Source: Chitinophagales bacterium (GTDB lineage: Bacteria > Bacteroidota > Bacteroidia > Chitinophagales > Chitinophagaceae). From it: a stretch of DNA of 48,426 bases. Below the pieces are notes generated by a model. It did not search any database, was not told the DNA's origin, and was given only the letters and a program-made list of their open reading frames with translations. Where the stretch lies: positions 1 through 48,426 of the forward strand of contig JAATFV010000112.1 in NCBI GenBank assembly GCA_015655015.1, written 5' to 3'. A program made the position numbers and the translations under genes. Of this stretch, positions 24,214-33,278 are shown in pieces. The stretch's first letter is position 1. Every line of letters starts with the position of its first letter.

Positions 24214-27200
24214 TTAGAAAGAAACAGAAGCCCCCACGCTGAATGTCCTATTCAGGGGATACAGATAACCACCTTGTGAAACGTTCCAGTCCTCGGGTGT
24301 CCTGGAGTCCGGGTTCGTGCCCGTGTTTGTACCTGTCTGTCCAGGGTGTTCCGGATCGCTGTTCTTCAACCCGGTGAGCGTGGCGAGGTTATAGCTGTTG
24401 ACATAAACGCGCAGGCCCTGGATCCCCACCTTGTTCAGCAGGTTCCTGGGCAGGTTATACCCTATTTCAAGCGTTTTTACCCGCATGTAAGTGGCGTTCT
24501 GAACCGCTTTTGTACCTTGCGCCTCGGGCGAACCGGTAGTAGGATATTTGCCCGGTACCCACGTCGTACTGGGGTCAAACATATTGGCATTCGGATCGGC
24601 GGGATGCCACCTGTCCATAAACTGAACCAATGCACCCTGCTGGAACATCAGGGGTTGAGCCAGCTGCTCCGCATACTGTACGTGGAAGTCGGTAGCGCCC
24701 TGTAACAGGACCGCTATATCGAAATTATTCCAGCTGGCGCTCAACGTCAGGCCGAAGTTGACCAGGGGAAGATCCCGTGTAGCAATAGGCACCATGTCCT
24801 TTGAATCGATGACGCCGTCATGGTTCAGGTCCTGGTAATAATAGTCGCCGGGCACGATGCTCTGATTGCCGCCCCCCGTATTCGCCTTATATTTATTTAT
24901 CTCATCCCAATTCTTAAACTGGCCTCCGTATTTAAATCCCCACCAGATATTCGTATACCGGCCACCCAGGGAATTCTGGTATTGGTCATATTGGCTGCCG
25001 GGGCGTGTTTCCTCGACATACCCATTCTTGATCCTGCTGAAGCCAATATTACCGCTGATATTATAGGTCACCTTCCGAATGGTATGGTGATGGGTAAGCG
25101 TGACCTCGATCCCTTTTGTAACGTCGCCGTTCAGGTTAGCCTGTAATGGCTGTAAACCGGAGGACCCGGGTATCTGGGCACTCGGGATAGCCGGTATTCC
25201 TGTCCGCGTCCGGTTGAAATATTCGACGCTTCCGCCGATAAGCCCGTTCAGCAGGTCGAAATCCGCTCCGACATTAAAAGTCTTGGATACCATCCAGGTC
25301 AGATCCAAATCGGGTATTCCCTGGGAGGCGACACCGCCGGTATAGGTCCCGTTGAGCACAGTCCCGGGTCCCGGGTACGAATACCCCGATACCCACTGGT
25401 AAGCCAGGGCTCCGTCATCGCCCAGCTTGCCGTAGGAGGCGCGGAACTTCAGGTTATTCAATATGCCAGGTGAAATAAGATCCTGCATGAAAGGCTCGTT
25501 GCTTATGCGCCAGCCGATCAGGGCGCCCGGGAAAAATCCCCAGCGTCCGGTGGGGCTATATTTACTGGAACCGTCTTCCCGGAAAGAGACCTCCGCCAGG
25601 TACCGTCCCTTATAATCGTAATCGAATCGCCCGATCACGCTCTTGGTCACCTGGTCTATAAGACCATTGCGGTCCTGGGTCACTTGCCGGTAGCTGGCAT
25701 CCCCGGAATTGCCCGCAAAGAGATAGGGGATACCCAAAGAAAAGCTCTCCTGGGCCTGGAAATTATCCCCCGTGCCGTGGTTTTCTTCATACAGGACCAG
25801 CCCCGTCACGTTATGGGCTCCGCCGAACTGCCGCTTGTAATTCAGGGACAGCTGCATCAGCGTATTGGTGTTGGTATAATACTGGCGCTGCACCGTGGAC
25901 GGCGAATGGACCGTGGAAGGAATATACGCATCGTTCGGCGCATCATAGGTGTACAGGTTAAAGGCGTTATTGGCAAGCGTATTGTCGGCAACGCTGTATC
26001 CATAATTGTACATGCCCCTTACCAGGAGTCCGGGAATACCGGGAATATCGTATTCCAGCTGCAGCTGGCCCTGGAAATTTTTATTTTTATAGATGTTCTG
26101 GCCGACTATGTCGGAATTGATCATGGTCACCGGGTTGGCATTGGCCGGCGTCATTTGGGGGTATTTTGGGTTATTGTTAGCATAAACGGAGAGCGTGGGC
26201 AGCAGGTTTTCCGCATACTTGAATACGGTCCACAAATCCGAGTGCGGCGCATTTTTGGTGTCCGTATAACCGGAGACCAGGGCCGCTCCCCGCAGGCGCT
26301 TGGTAAAATTTACGTTTACGTTACTCCGGAAATTCCACCGGTTGTAATTGATGCTGTTCGTCCTGTACAGGCTGCCCTGTGTAAGGTATCCCAGGTCGAA
26401 AAAATAATTCACCTTGTCGCTGCCGCCGGACATGCTTAAATTATGCTGCGACTCCGGGGCAACAGCCCGGTCGATCGCCTTCATCCAATTGGTGGAGGGC
26501 AGCTTGCCGGTAGCATATTGCTGGATAAGACTATCGGAAAAGCCGGCGGGAGCGGTAGTGATTGCATTATTCCCAAAATTCCGTTTAAGGGATTCGTTAT
26601 ACAGCTCCATATATTGGGCTCCGTTGACGGTTTTGGGTACACCCAGGAATTGCTGAATGCTCTCATTGACAGAATAAGTAATATTGAATTTACCGTTGGC
26701 GTTCCGGCCCCCGCGCTTGGTGGTCACCAGGATCACCCCGTTCGCGGCTTTGACCCCGTAAATGGCGGCGGAAGCGTCTTTCAATACAGATATATTGTCG
26801 ATTTCAGAAGGATCCATCCGGGAAAGATCACCGCTGCTGCGGGGCACCCCGTCGATGATGATCAGGGGCGGACTGGGATTGCCGGGAGGATTAGGATAGC
26901 TGGAGGGATTGTTCGTGGCGCTGCCATACCCCCGGATATCATATTGAGTATTAAAAGACCCCGGCTCGGCACTCATCTGCTGGATCCGCAGCCCCGGCAC
27001 TTTCCCCGTCATCATGTTCACGACATTCTCATTCTTGGTCACTACCAGGTCTTCCGCCTTGATCACGGATACAGAGCCAAGGACATTCGCCTTTTTCTGC
27101 GTACCATACCCCACAACGATCACATCATTCAGGTTGCTGCCCGGCACGGCCTTTAGCGAGATATGGATCTCTTTTTGGCTCTCCCTGACAACATATTGAG

Positions 27201-27525
27201 TTTCAGCATAACCGACATAACTGATTACCAGTTCGTCTCCGACGTTGGCCGATACGGAGAAATTACCGGAGGAATCCGTCGCAGTTCCCCGGTTGTCCTT
27301 TTTCCTTCGGACAGTAGCGCCGGCCAACGGCTCTCCCTTGTCATTCGTGATCCTGCCCCGGATTGGAAAGCCGGACCTGGTAGAAGTAGCGGGAGATTGC
27401 TGGGCGTTTAAGGACGCCAGTGATAGACATAAAAGGAATAACAGCCCGGTAGCCCGCCTGAAAAAGGCAGACGGAGGCAGATAACCATCCGGATAGGAAC
27501 GGCTTGTCAAAAGCAGTTTTTTCAT
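24214..27525 (-). CDS. SusC/RagA-family TonB-linked outer-membrane protein
   Basis: The 1103-residue transport barrel of the SusCD pair. After a signal peptide (hydrophobic core LLFLLCLSLASLNAQ) comes a CarboxypepD_reg-like domain (IRGRITNDKGEPLAGATV, ISYVGYAETQY). Then comes the SusC signature in LNDVIVVGYGTQKK, the plug domain (ISVLKDASAAIYGVKAANGVILVTTKRG), and the barrel ending in RTFSVGASVSF. Energy for import comes from TonB/ExbBD encoded elsewhere. It is the first gene of the operon. The start codon leaves about 26 residues before the hydrophobic core, slightly long but common in this phylum. No anti-sigma or sigma gene is adjacent, so the regulator is not obvious. Confidence 0.97.
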   Translation of the reverse strand: MKKLLLTSRSYPDGYLPPSAFFRRATGLLFLLCLSLASLNAQQSPATSTRSGFPIRGRITNDKGEPLAGATVRRKKDNRGTATDSSGNFSVSANVGDELVISYVGYAETQYVVRESQKEIHISLKAVPGSNLNDVIVVGYGTQKKANVLGSVSVIKAEDLVVTKNENVVNMMTGKVPGLRIQQMSAEPGSFNTQYDIRGYGSATNNPSSYPNPPGNPSPPLIIIDGVPRSSGDLSRMDPSEIDNISVLKDASAAIYGVKAANGVILVTTKRGGRNANGKFNITYSVNESIQQFLGVPKTVNGAQYMELYNESLKRNFGNNAITTAPAGFSDSLIQQYATGKLPSTNWMKAIDRAVAPESQHNLSMSGGSDKVNYFFDLGYLTQGSLYRTNSINYNRWNFRSNVNVNFTKRLRGAALVSGYTDTKNAPHSDLWTVFKYAENLLPTLSVYANNNPKYPQMTPANANPVTMINSDIVGQNIYKNKNFQGQLQLEYDIPGIPGLLVRGMYNYGYSVADNTLANNAFNLYTYDAPNDAYIPSTVHSPSTVQRQYYTNTNTLMQLSLNYKRQFGGAHNVTGLVLYEENHGTGDNFQAQESFSLGIPYLFAGNSGDASYRQVTQDRNGLIDQVTKSVIGRFDYDYKGRYLAEVSFREDGSSKYSPTGRWGFFPGALIGWRISNEPFMQDLISPGILNNLKFRASYGKLGDDGALAYQWVSGYSYPGPGTVLNGTYTGGVASQGIPDLDLTWMVSKTFNVGADFDLLNGLIGGSVEYFNRTRTGIPAIPSAQIPGSSGLQPLQANLNGDVTKGIEVTLTHHHTIRKVTYNISGNIGFSRIKNGYVEETRPGSQYDQYQNSLGGRYTNIWWGFKYGGQFKNWDEINKYKANTGGGNQSIVPGDYYYQDLNHDGVIDSKDMVPIATRDLPLVNFGLTLSASWNNFDIAVLLQGATDFHVQYAEQLAQPLMFQQGALVQFMDRWHPADPNANMFDPSTTWVPGKYPTTGSPEAQGTKAVQNATYMRVKTLEIGYNLPRNLLNKVGIQGLRVYVNSYNLATLTGLKNSDPEHPGQTGTNTGTNPDSRTPEDWNVSQGGYLYPLNRTFSVGASVSF

Positions 27526-27740
27526 ACTTTAAGCTTTTTGGTTAGAGAAATTTGAGAAAAATTTTAATGATCAGAAACAGCGATTGCACCCGGGTGATAA
27601 ACCAGGCGCTCGGCCGGTCGAAAGAAAGGGAGCAGGCTCCCATGAAGAATAATGGAGGAATGTCTCGGGGGCAGGCCCCATACCTACGATTAAATTTTCC
27701 ATTTAGCAAGATCGTTTAAGTTAAGTGATATGACACTGCA
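27526..27740 (-). promoter_or_regulatory. Leader and candidate promoter of the SusC operon
   Basis: This gene-free stretch before susC holds a weak promoter candidate on the minus strand: TTG, 20 bases, then TAGGTATG. The presumed leader carries two small GC-rich hairpins with identical CCTG loops on the minus strand: GGGG/CCCC at 27668-27679 and GGGAG/CTCCC at 27628-27641. It also carries the perfect palindrome CACCCGGGTG at 27587-27596. Many PUL leaders carry regulatory elements, but no known class matches. Confidence 0.35.
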
Positions 27741-27877
27741 ATAAACATCCGGGAGGTTAATTGCAGGGATAACAAGGCGGTTAATTGAAAAATTAATTCC
27801 AATTATTTTTAAAAAGATCCGGTTTATCTACTATTTTACCATTAGAGAGCAGCCGGAATTTCTTTACATCCCCGCCG

Positions 27878-27885
27878 TATTTTTG
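27878..27885 (+). promoter_or_regulatory. Candidate -7 element of the AlkB gene
   Basis: TATTTTTG matches TAnnTTTG and lies 32 bases before the AlkB ATG. The upstream -33 region has no good TTTG, so the assignment rests on the -7 box and position only. Confidence 0.4.
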
Positions 27886-27917
27886 CTGGCACAATTTTTT
27901 CATCCGGTAAAGATATT

Positions 27918-28559
27918 ATGAGCCTGTTTGAGCATACCTCTCTTTTTACTACCGGCCAGCCCGCCACCATCCATTACGACCTTCCCGACGCGGAGGTTAC
28001 CCTCTATAAAGGATTTTTCCATAAAGAGGATGCCGATAGATTGTATACCTCCCTCCTGAAAGATACCAACTGGAAACAAGAAGATATCACCGTGTATGGC
28101 AAGACCTACCCCACCCCCCGCCTGACAGCCTGGTACGGCGATCCGCAAACAGCCTACACTTTTTCCGGCTCCAAATGGGAGCCCTATCCCTGGAACGCGG
28201 ATCTGCTGTTCATCAAAGAAAAAGTGGAAAAGGCAGCAGGCGCTACCTTTAATAGTGTGCTGCTCAATCTTTACCGGAACGGCGCCGATAGCGTAGGCTG
28301 GCATCGGGATAATGAAGAGGAGCTCGGCAGGAATCCGGTGATCGCCTCCGTCAGCTTCGGCGAGACCCGCCCCTTCCATATCCGACATAAGTTCCGGAAA
28401 GAGCTGGCCAGGATGGAAATACCGCTGACCCACGGCTCTCTTTTACTAATGGCAGGGCCTATGCAACATTACTGGGAACACCAGGTCCCCAAAACAGCCA
28501 AACCAATCTCCCCCCGCATCAACCTCACTTTTCGGTTCGTTCACAAGACAACCTCCTGA
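27918..28559 (+). CDS. AlkB-type alpha-ketoglutarate-dependent dioxygenase
   Basis: An Fe(II)/2-oxoglutarate dioxygenase that removes methyl lesions (1-methyladenine, 3-methylcytosine) from nucleic acids by oxidation. The HxD motif is WHRD (His129, Asp131), the distal histidine is His188 in HYWEHQVP, and Arg200 and Arg206 in RINLTFR fit the 2-oxoglutarate and base-binding positions. At 213 residues it is close to E. coli AlkB, and the spacing of these residues matches. It resembles the AlkB group (YWGDPQ/F-type, ALKBH2/3-like) common in Bacteroidota. It is monocistronic, facing away from the PUL. Confidence 0.92.
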   Translation: MSLFEHTSLFTTGQPATIHYDLPDAEVTLYKGFFHKEDADRLYTSLLKDTNWKQEDITVYGKTYPTPRLTAWYGDPQTAYTFSGSKWEPYPWNADLLFIKEKVEKAAGATFNSVLLNLYRNGADSVGWHRDNEEELGRNPVIASVSFGETRPFHIRHKFRKELARMEIPLTHGSLLLMAGPMQHYWEHQVPKTAKPISPRINLTFRFVHKTTS

Positions 28560-28828
28560 ATAATTGCTCAAACACCTCCCGGACCGGTGTCCAACACTTT
28601 ATGATCAATAATATACCAATAAAGCCGCCTATAAGACGACCATAGAGATTAGATATTAACTAGCTGCCCGCAACATATTAGGATCCGGATACGTTTGTTA
28701 TCAGGGACTAATACGCAGAGGAGCATAGAACCGGCCCGCCTCAGACATGGCCGATCCGGGAAAATAGCGTATTATTGCTTTTTTGGATCATATTTGGGCA
28801 AAAATCAGCCTGATATTAAAAATAAACT

Positions 28829-29185
28829 ATGAGTGACGGGAAATTCCTTGGGCTTTGGACGAAATACTTACCGGTTATGAGGCTTTTGCTAAAGAAATCC
28901 ATTAACGGAGAGCAACAGATCTCATTGGGTAAAATGGAGCTGCAATCAGTCGACAGCAGAAAAAATGTCAATTTCTCGTTTAACTTAGAGATCTCCAAAG
29001 GAAAAGTTGAAAATAACATCGGTACCGCCCCAATCGGAAAAGACCTCTTCAGCGTTCTAAGCAACGACTCCGTCGTTAAGACCTTCATGGACGACAAAAC
29101 GATCATGATCCAAATGACAAGAGCGTCCCTGTTAACTTTCAAAACCAGCGTAGTCGATAAGCTGATTGACGTCCCCGCTTCCTGA
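28829..29185 (+). CDS. Conserved hypothetical protein
   Basis: A 118-residue soluble protein that I do not recognise. It has a basic, amphipathic start (FLGLWTKYLPVMRLLLKKS) and then an alternating polar/hydrophobic pattern suggesting beta strands (MELQSVDSRKNVNFSFNLEIS). No signal peptide, cysteines or catalytic motif are seen. The reading frame is slightly AT-richer than its neighbours. The 270 bases before it hold no gene that I can see, and the ATG follows an AT-rich leader. It stands alone between AlkB and the dehydrogenase operon. Confidence 0.6.
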   Translation: MSDGKFLGLWTKYLPVMRLLLKKSINGEQQISLGKMELQSVDSRKNVNFSFNLEISKGKVENNIGTAPIGKDLFSVLSNDSVVKTFMDDKTIMIQMTRASLLTFKTSVVDKLIDVPAS

Positions 29186-29214
29186 TAAGGGAGAGGACGC
29201 CTGACGCCCCCATA

Positions 29215-29334
29215 TTATTCTTCCTTCGTTACTTCATGCAGCCATTCTTCATAACCTGTGCAACTTATAGCAGGCTGAACAGCCACATGCATGAACGCTG
29301 CCGCTGCCCACGCTAATCTATCATGGAAATTCAT
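29215..29334 (-). CDS. Possible 39-residue small protein
   Basis: A short minus-strand frame from ATG (29332-29334) to TAA, encoding a protein that starts MNFHDRLAWAAAAFMHVAVQ and ends WLHEVTKEE. It has an alanine-rich, weakly hydrophobic centre and a charged tail. It fills the only gap between the plus-strand hypothetical gene and the dehydrogenase operon. No clear ribosome site is visible and I recognise no family, so it may be a chance frame. Confidence 0.3.
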   Translation of the reverse strand: MNFHDRLAWAAAAFMHVAVQPAISCTGYEEWLHEVTKEE

Positions 29335-29380
29335 TTTATGAAAGGTTAATGCAATCCATCAATCGATTACAATTATCACT

Positions 29381-29388
29381 TACTTTTG
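29381..29388 (+). promoter_or_regulatory. Candidate -7 element for the dehydrogenase-GH28 operon
   Basis: TACTTTTG fits TAnnTTTG and lies 42 bases before the start codon of the cytochrome-dehydrogenase gene, giving a leader of about 30 bases. The -33 region is not convincing. Confidence 0.4.
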
Positions 29389-29430
29389 GGAATACCATAG
29401 GCCTGATCCGTCATATAAAACAAATTTTTA

Positions 29431-31761
29431 ATGAGCAGCTACGGTCCTTTCACAAAGATCCCAACCATTTCAGCCTGTATTTTTATCGCCGCCTCCCTCT
29501 TCTTACCCGGCTGTAAAAACAAATCAGCCGACAAGAACGGCCCCGATTCATCAGCCATAAGGAACATAAAAAACAGCATCGCCGAAACACCCGTAATACC
29601 GGCAGATGTCGCCATTACAAAAATGCAGGTGGAGGATGGCTTCATGGTGAAATTAGTGGCGTCCGAACCATTGATAGCTGCCCCGGTTGCCCTGACCTTT
29701 GATGAAAAAGGACGCATCTGGGTAGTAGAAATGATGGACTACATGCCCGATACGGTTGGCGCCGGCGAAGACCTCCCGACAGGCAAAATAATGATTCTCA
29801 GCGACAGGAATAAAGACGGGATCATGGACAGCAGCCAGGTATTTCTCGACTCCCTCGTGCTGCCCCGCGCCATCTGCTTAATAGAAGATGGCATCCTCGT
29901 TGCAGAGCCTCCCAAACTTTGGTATTACCAGATAAAAAATGACAAACCCGTCAATAAGACCCTGGTAGACTCCGCCTATGCGGAAGGCGGCAACGTAGAA
30001 CACCAGCCCAATGGATTGTTCAGGGCCCTGGACAATTGGATCTACAATGCAAAATCAGCCAAACGCTACAAAAAAGAAGGCAGCCGCTGGCTGATAGAAA
30101 GAACACATTTTCGCGGACAATGGGGCATCACCCAGGATGACCAGGGACGTTTGTATTACAACACCAACTCAGAAAACCTGTTGGGCGACTATTTCCCCCC
30201 CGGACTCGGCGCAGAAAATGAACACCAGCGGAATGTGGCAGGCTTTGTAGAAAAGATCGTCAGCGACAACCGGGTTTACCCGGTAAGACCTACTCCCGGC
30301 GTAAACCGCGGTTATATGAAGGGCGTGCTGGACGATAGCCTGCGATTAGTTGAATTTACAGCAGCCTGCGGCCCGGTCATCTATAACGGCAACCTGTTTG
30401 ATAAACCCTATGACGGCAACGCCTTCGTAGCAGAGCCATCGGCCAATCTCATAAAAAGAGATATCCTTACCGGACAGGGAACGATCATCTCCGGGAAAGA
30501 AGCCTACGCCAAAAAAGAATTCCTCGCCAGTGAAGACGAACGCTTCCGGCCCGTCAACCTCCATGTGGGACCCGACGGCGCATTATACATCGCAGACATG
30601 TACCGGGGCATCATTCAGCACAAAACCTATCTGACGCCCTATCTTAAAAATGAAATTAAAGAAAGGGATCTGTCAAAGCCGCTGAATTGCGGACGCATCT
30701 ATAAAGTCATTCCCATAAACAAAACAGCTTCAGCTCCCTCTTTCAGCTCCAATCCCATTGAATTAGTCAAACTATTACAACACCCCAACGGCTGGGTTCG
30801 CAGCAAAGCCCAACAATTACTGGTGGATGCAAAAGACAAAAAGGGTATACCGGCCCTGCAGCAGCTGCTGAAAGATACAGGCGCCTCCATCCCCCTGTCA
30901 CATGCCCTATGGACCCTGGAAGGCCTCAACGCTTTACAGGGATCGGACGTATTGCCGCTGTTGCAGCAGCACGACTGGAGCATCCGTATGCAAGCTTTAA
31001 GCGTGTTGACATCCGTAATGAATAAAAATAATTATCGTCCCTTCATAAAGGAGCTAACGGCAATGATCGATCACAACGATACCCTTGCCGCCCCCTACAT
31101 CGCTTTCCTGACACACACCATTCAGCCCCTTGATCCTGCGGCAGCCCATGACATCCAAATACAGCTCATCCGGAAATATCCGGATAATATCTATGTCTCC
31201 GACGCCATTATAAGCAACCTCTATAATGAGGAAGACATTTTCTATAAAGAGGCCCTTGCCATCAATCCCGATACCAGCATCCTCTTCAACAAAAGGCTAA
31301 AAAAAGTAATAACCGACCTCACAAAAGCCAAAAACAGCAGCAACTTTAAAAAGCTGGCACAGGAATACCCCAAAGGAGCGGCCATCTTCCAGTCCGTCTG
31401 CCAGACCTGCCATGGCACAGATGGCAATGGCACCACCGCACTGGCTCCTCCCTTAAACACTTCCGACTGGGTACAAGGCAATAAGAACAGACTGATCCCG
31501 ATCGTCTTATACGGCCTGACAGGCCCCGTGAAAGTCGCCGGCAAATTATACAAGTCACCGGAGATCAACGGGGATATGCCCGGCATCGGGGCGAATAAAG
31601 AATATACTGACGAAGACATTGCACAGGTTCTGAGCTTCATCCGGAATTCCTGGAACAATAAAGCAGAAAAGATCAACGCAGCAGATATCAGCAACGTACG
31701 CAAACGATTTAAGGACCGTCAAAAAACGTTCACCATGGAAGAACTGCAAACCCTGAAATAG
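29431..31761 (+). CDS. Exported dehydrogenase-like beta-propeller with HEAT repeats and a cytochrome c domain
   Basis: A 776-residue exported protein with a lipoprotein-type signal (LFLPGC). The N-terminal part of about 420 residues is a beta-propeller related to the membrane-bound dehydrogenase domain of Planctomycetes and Bacteroidota (GFMVKLVASEPLIAAPVALTFD split over two strands; later DGALYIADMYRGIIQH). Next come HEAT-like helices (around LLQHPNGWVRSKAQQLL). The C-terminal domain is a class I cytochrome c with CQTCH (Cys657, Cys660, His661) and a candidate axial methionine in GDMPGIG. It probably oxidises a sugar or polyol and passes electrons to its own heme. The GH28 gene five bases downstream suggests a pectin-derived substrate, which is inference. 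Confidence 0.85.
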   Translation: MSSYGPFTKIPTISACIFIAASLFLPGCKNKSADKNGPDSSAIRNIKNSIAETPVIPADVAITKMQVEDGFMVKLVASEPLIAAPVALTFDEKGRIWVVEMMDYMPDTVGAGEDLPTGKIMILSDRNKDGIMDSSQVFLDSLVLPRAICLIEDGILVAEPPKLWYYQIKNDKPVNKTLVDSAYAEGGNVEHQPNGLFRALDNWIYNAKSAKRYKKEGSRWLIERTHFRGQWGITQDDQGRLYYNTNSENLLGDYFPPGLGAENEHQRNVAGFVEKIVSDNRVYPVRPTPGVNRGYMKGVLDDSLRLVEFTAACGPVIYNGNLFDKPYDGNAFVAEPSANLIKRDILTGQGTIISGKEAYAKKEFLASEDERFRPVNLHVGPDGALYIADMYRGIIQHKTYLTPYLKNEIKERDLSKPLNCGRIYKVIPINKTASAPSFSSNPIELVKLLQHPNGWVRSKAQQLLVDAKDKKGIPALQQLLKDTGASIPLSHALWTLEGLNALQGSDVLPLLQQHDWSIRMQALSVLTSVMNKNNYRPFIKELTAMIDHNDTLAAPYIAFLTHTIQPLDPAAAHDIQIQLIRKYPDNIYVSDAIISNLYNEEDIFYKEALAINPDTSILFNKRLKKVITDLTKAKNSSNFKKLAQEYPKGAAIFQSVCQTCHGTDGNGTTALAPPLNTSDWVQGNKNRLIPIVLYGLTGPVKVAGKLYKSPEINGDMPGIGANKEYTDEDIAQVLSFIRNSWNNKAEKINAADISNVRKRFKDRQKTFTMEELQTLK

Positions 31762-31766
31762 GCCAT

Positions 31767-33278
31767 ATGCTCAGAATTTTTCTTACCCTGCTGTTATTTC
31801 CGCCTGCCCTGCTCATAACAACGCAGAGCAACGCCCAAAACTATTTTAACGTAAAAGATTTCGGCGCCAAAGGAGACGGACAGACACTGGACTCAAAGGC
31901 CATCAATAAGGCCATCGACGCAGCCGTTCAACAAGGAGGAGGCACCGTCTACCTCCCCGCCGGTAATTATTTATCCGGCTCCATCCGGCTAAAAAGCAAT
32001 CTTCACCTGCTCATCGACCAGGGAGCCGTCCTGATCGCCGCCGAAGTGCGACCGGAGAATGACTACGATGAAGAAGAGCCCGGCAGCGGCAACAGCTACC
32101 AGGATCCGGGACATAGCCACTGGCATAACAGCCTCATCTGGGGAGAAGACCTCCACGACATATCGATCACCGGCGGAGGAATGATCTGGGGTAAAGGTTT
32201 ATACAGGAGAGAGACCACAGGGCCCCAATCCGCCAATAAGGCGATCGCCCTGCTTCGTTGCAGAAACGTCACCATCCGGGATCTGTCGATCCTGCACGGC
32301 GGATGGTTTGACATCCTGGCCACTGGAGTCGACAACCTTACACTGGATAATATAAAGATGGACACCAACAGGGATGGGGTCGACTTTGATTGTTGCAGAA
32401 ATGTGTTTATGTCCAACTGTTCCATCAATGCTCCCGGTGACGACGCGATCTGCCTCAAAAGCTCCTTCGCCCTCGGAATCGCCCGGGCCACGGAGAACGT
32501 CACGATCACCAACTGCCAGATCAGCGGATACGACGAAGGCAGCCTGCTGGACGGCACTTTTAAATACACGGAAATTCCCGGGCGCCAGCATGCTCCGACA
32601 GGCAGGATCAAGTTTGGAACAGAGTCCAATGGCGGATTTAAAAATATCGCTATTACCAACTGCCTGTTCGATCACTGCCAGGGACTGGTCCTGGAATCCG
32701 TGGATGGCGCCCAGCTCGAAGACGTCGTCATTAACAACATTACCATGAGGGATGCCGTTAAAGAGCCCATTTTCCTGCGATTGGGAGCACGCCTGCGGGG
32801 TCCCGCAGGGACGCAGACAGGAACCCTCCGGCGCGTCGTCATCAGCAATGTCAATATTTACAATGCCACTGCAGCCAATACCTGCACCATCAGCGGCATT
32901 CCGGGCCATCCCATTGAAGACATTCAGCTCAGCAATATTCACATTTATTATCAGGGAGGAGTCAGTAAAGACAGCCTGACCAGGGATATGCCGGAAAATG
33001 AAAACAAACGCCCCGACCCGGGCATGTTCGGCCCATGCCCCGTTTACGGCTTATATGTAAGACATGCCCGGAACATCTCGCTCAACGATATATCTCTCAG
33101 TTATCTGAAAACAGATGATCGTCCCCCTTTCGAATTCAGCGACGTGAAAGGTATTTCCCTGGATCATGTAAATGCACAAAGGGAAAAAGGAACAGCCCCC
33201 ATCCTGCTGAAAGACGTAAGCGATCTTATCATTACAGGTAGCCCCGGACTCAGTACACCCGGTGTCAAAGCGCCCTGA
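31767..33278 (+). CDS. Glycoside hydrolase family 28 protein (polygalacturonase-like)
   Basis: An exported right-handed beta-helix enzyme (503 residues, signal peptide ending near SNAQNYF). The N-terminal pattern FNVKDFGAKGDGQTLDSKAI is typical of bacterial GH28 and pectate lyase-like proteins. Catalytic-region motifs are seen as NRDGVDFD (NTD-like), GDDAICLKSS (DD motif) and GRIKFGTES (RIK motif). The usual GHG motif is not found; the equivalent stretch reads SGYDEGS. That points to a GH28 branch common in Bacteroidota whose substrate is uncertain (pectin side chains or rhamnogalacturonan). It is co-transcribed with the cytochrome protein, and its 3' end overlaps the convergent acetyltransferase by 14 bases. 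Confidence 0.9.
   Translation: MLRIFLTLLLFPPALLITTQSNAQNYFNVKDFGAKGDGQTLDSKAINKAIDAAVQQGGGTVYLPAGNYLSGSIRLKSNLHLLIDQGAVLIAAEVRPENDYDEEEPGSGNSYQDPGHSHWHNSLIWGEDLHDISITGGGMIWGKGLYRRETTGPQSANKAIALLRCRNVTIRDLSILHGGWFDILATGVDNLTLDNIKMDTNRDGVDFDCCRNVFMSNCSINAPGDDAICLKSSFALGIARATENVTITNCQISGYDEGSLLDGTFKYTEIPGRQHAPTGRIKFGTESNGGFKNIAITNCLFDHCQGLVLESVDGAQLEDVVINNITMRDAVKEPIFLRLGARLRGPAGTQTGTLRRVVISNVNIYNATAANTCTISGIPGHPIEDIQLSNIHIYYQGGVSKDSLTRDMPENENKRPDPGMFGPCPVYGLYVRHARNISLNDISLSYLKTDDRPPFEFSDVKGISLDHVNAQREKGTAPILLKDVSDLIITGSPGLSTPGVKAP

Noticed and set aside
26443..27156. Long plus-strand frames antisense to susC
   Set aside because: No recognisable protein features, and fully contained in the TonB-dependent receptor gene.
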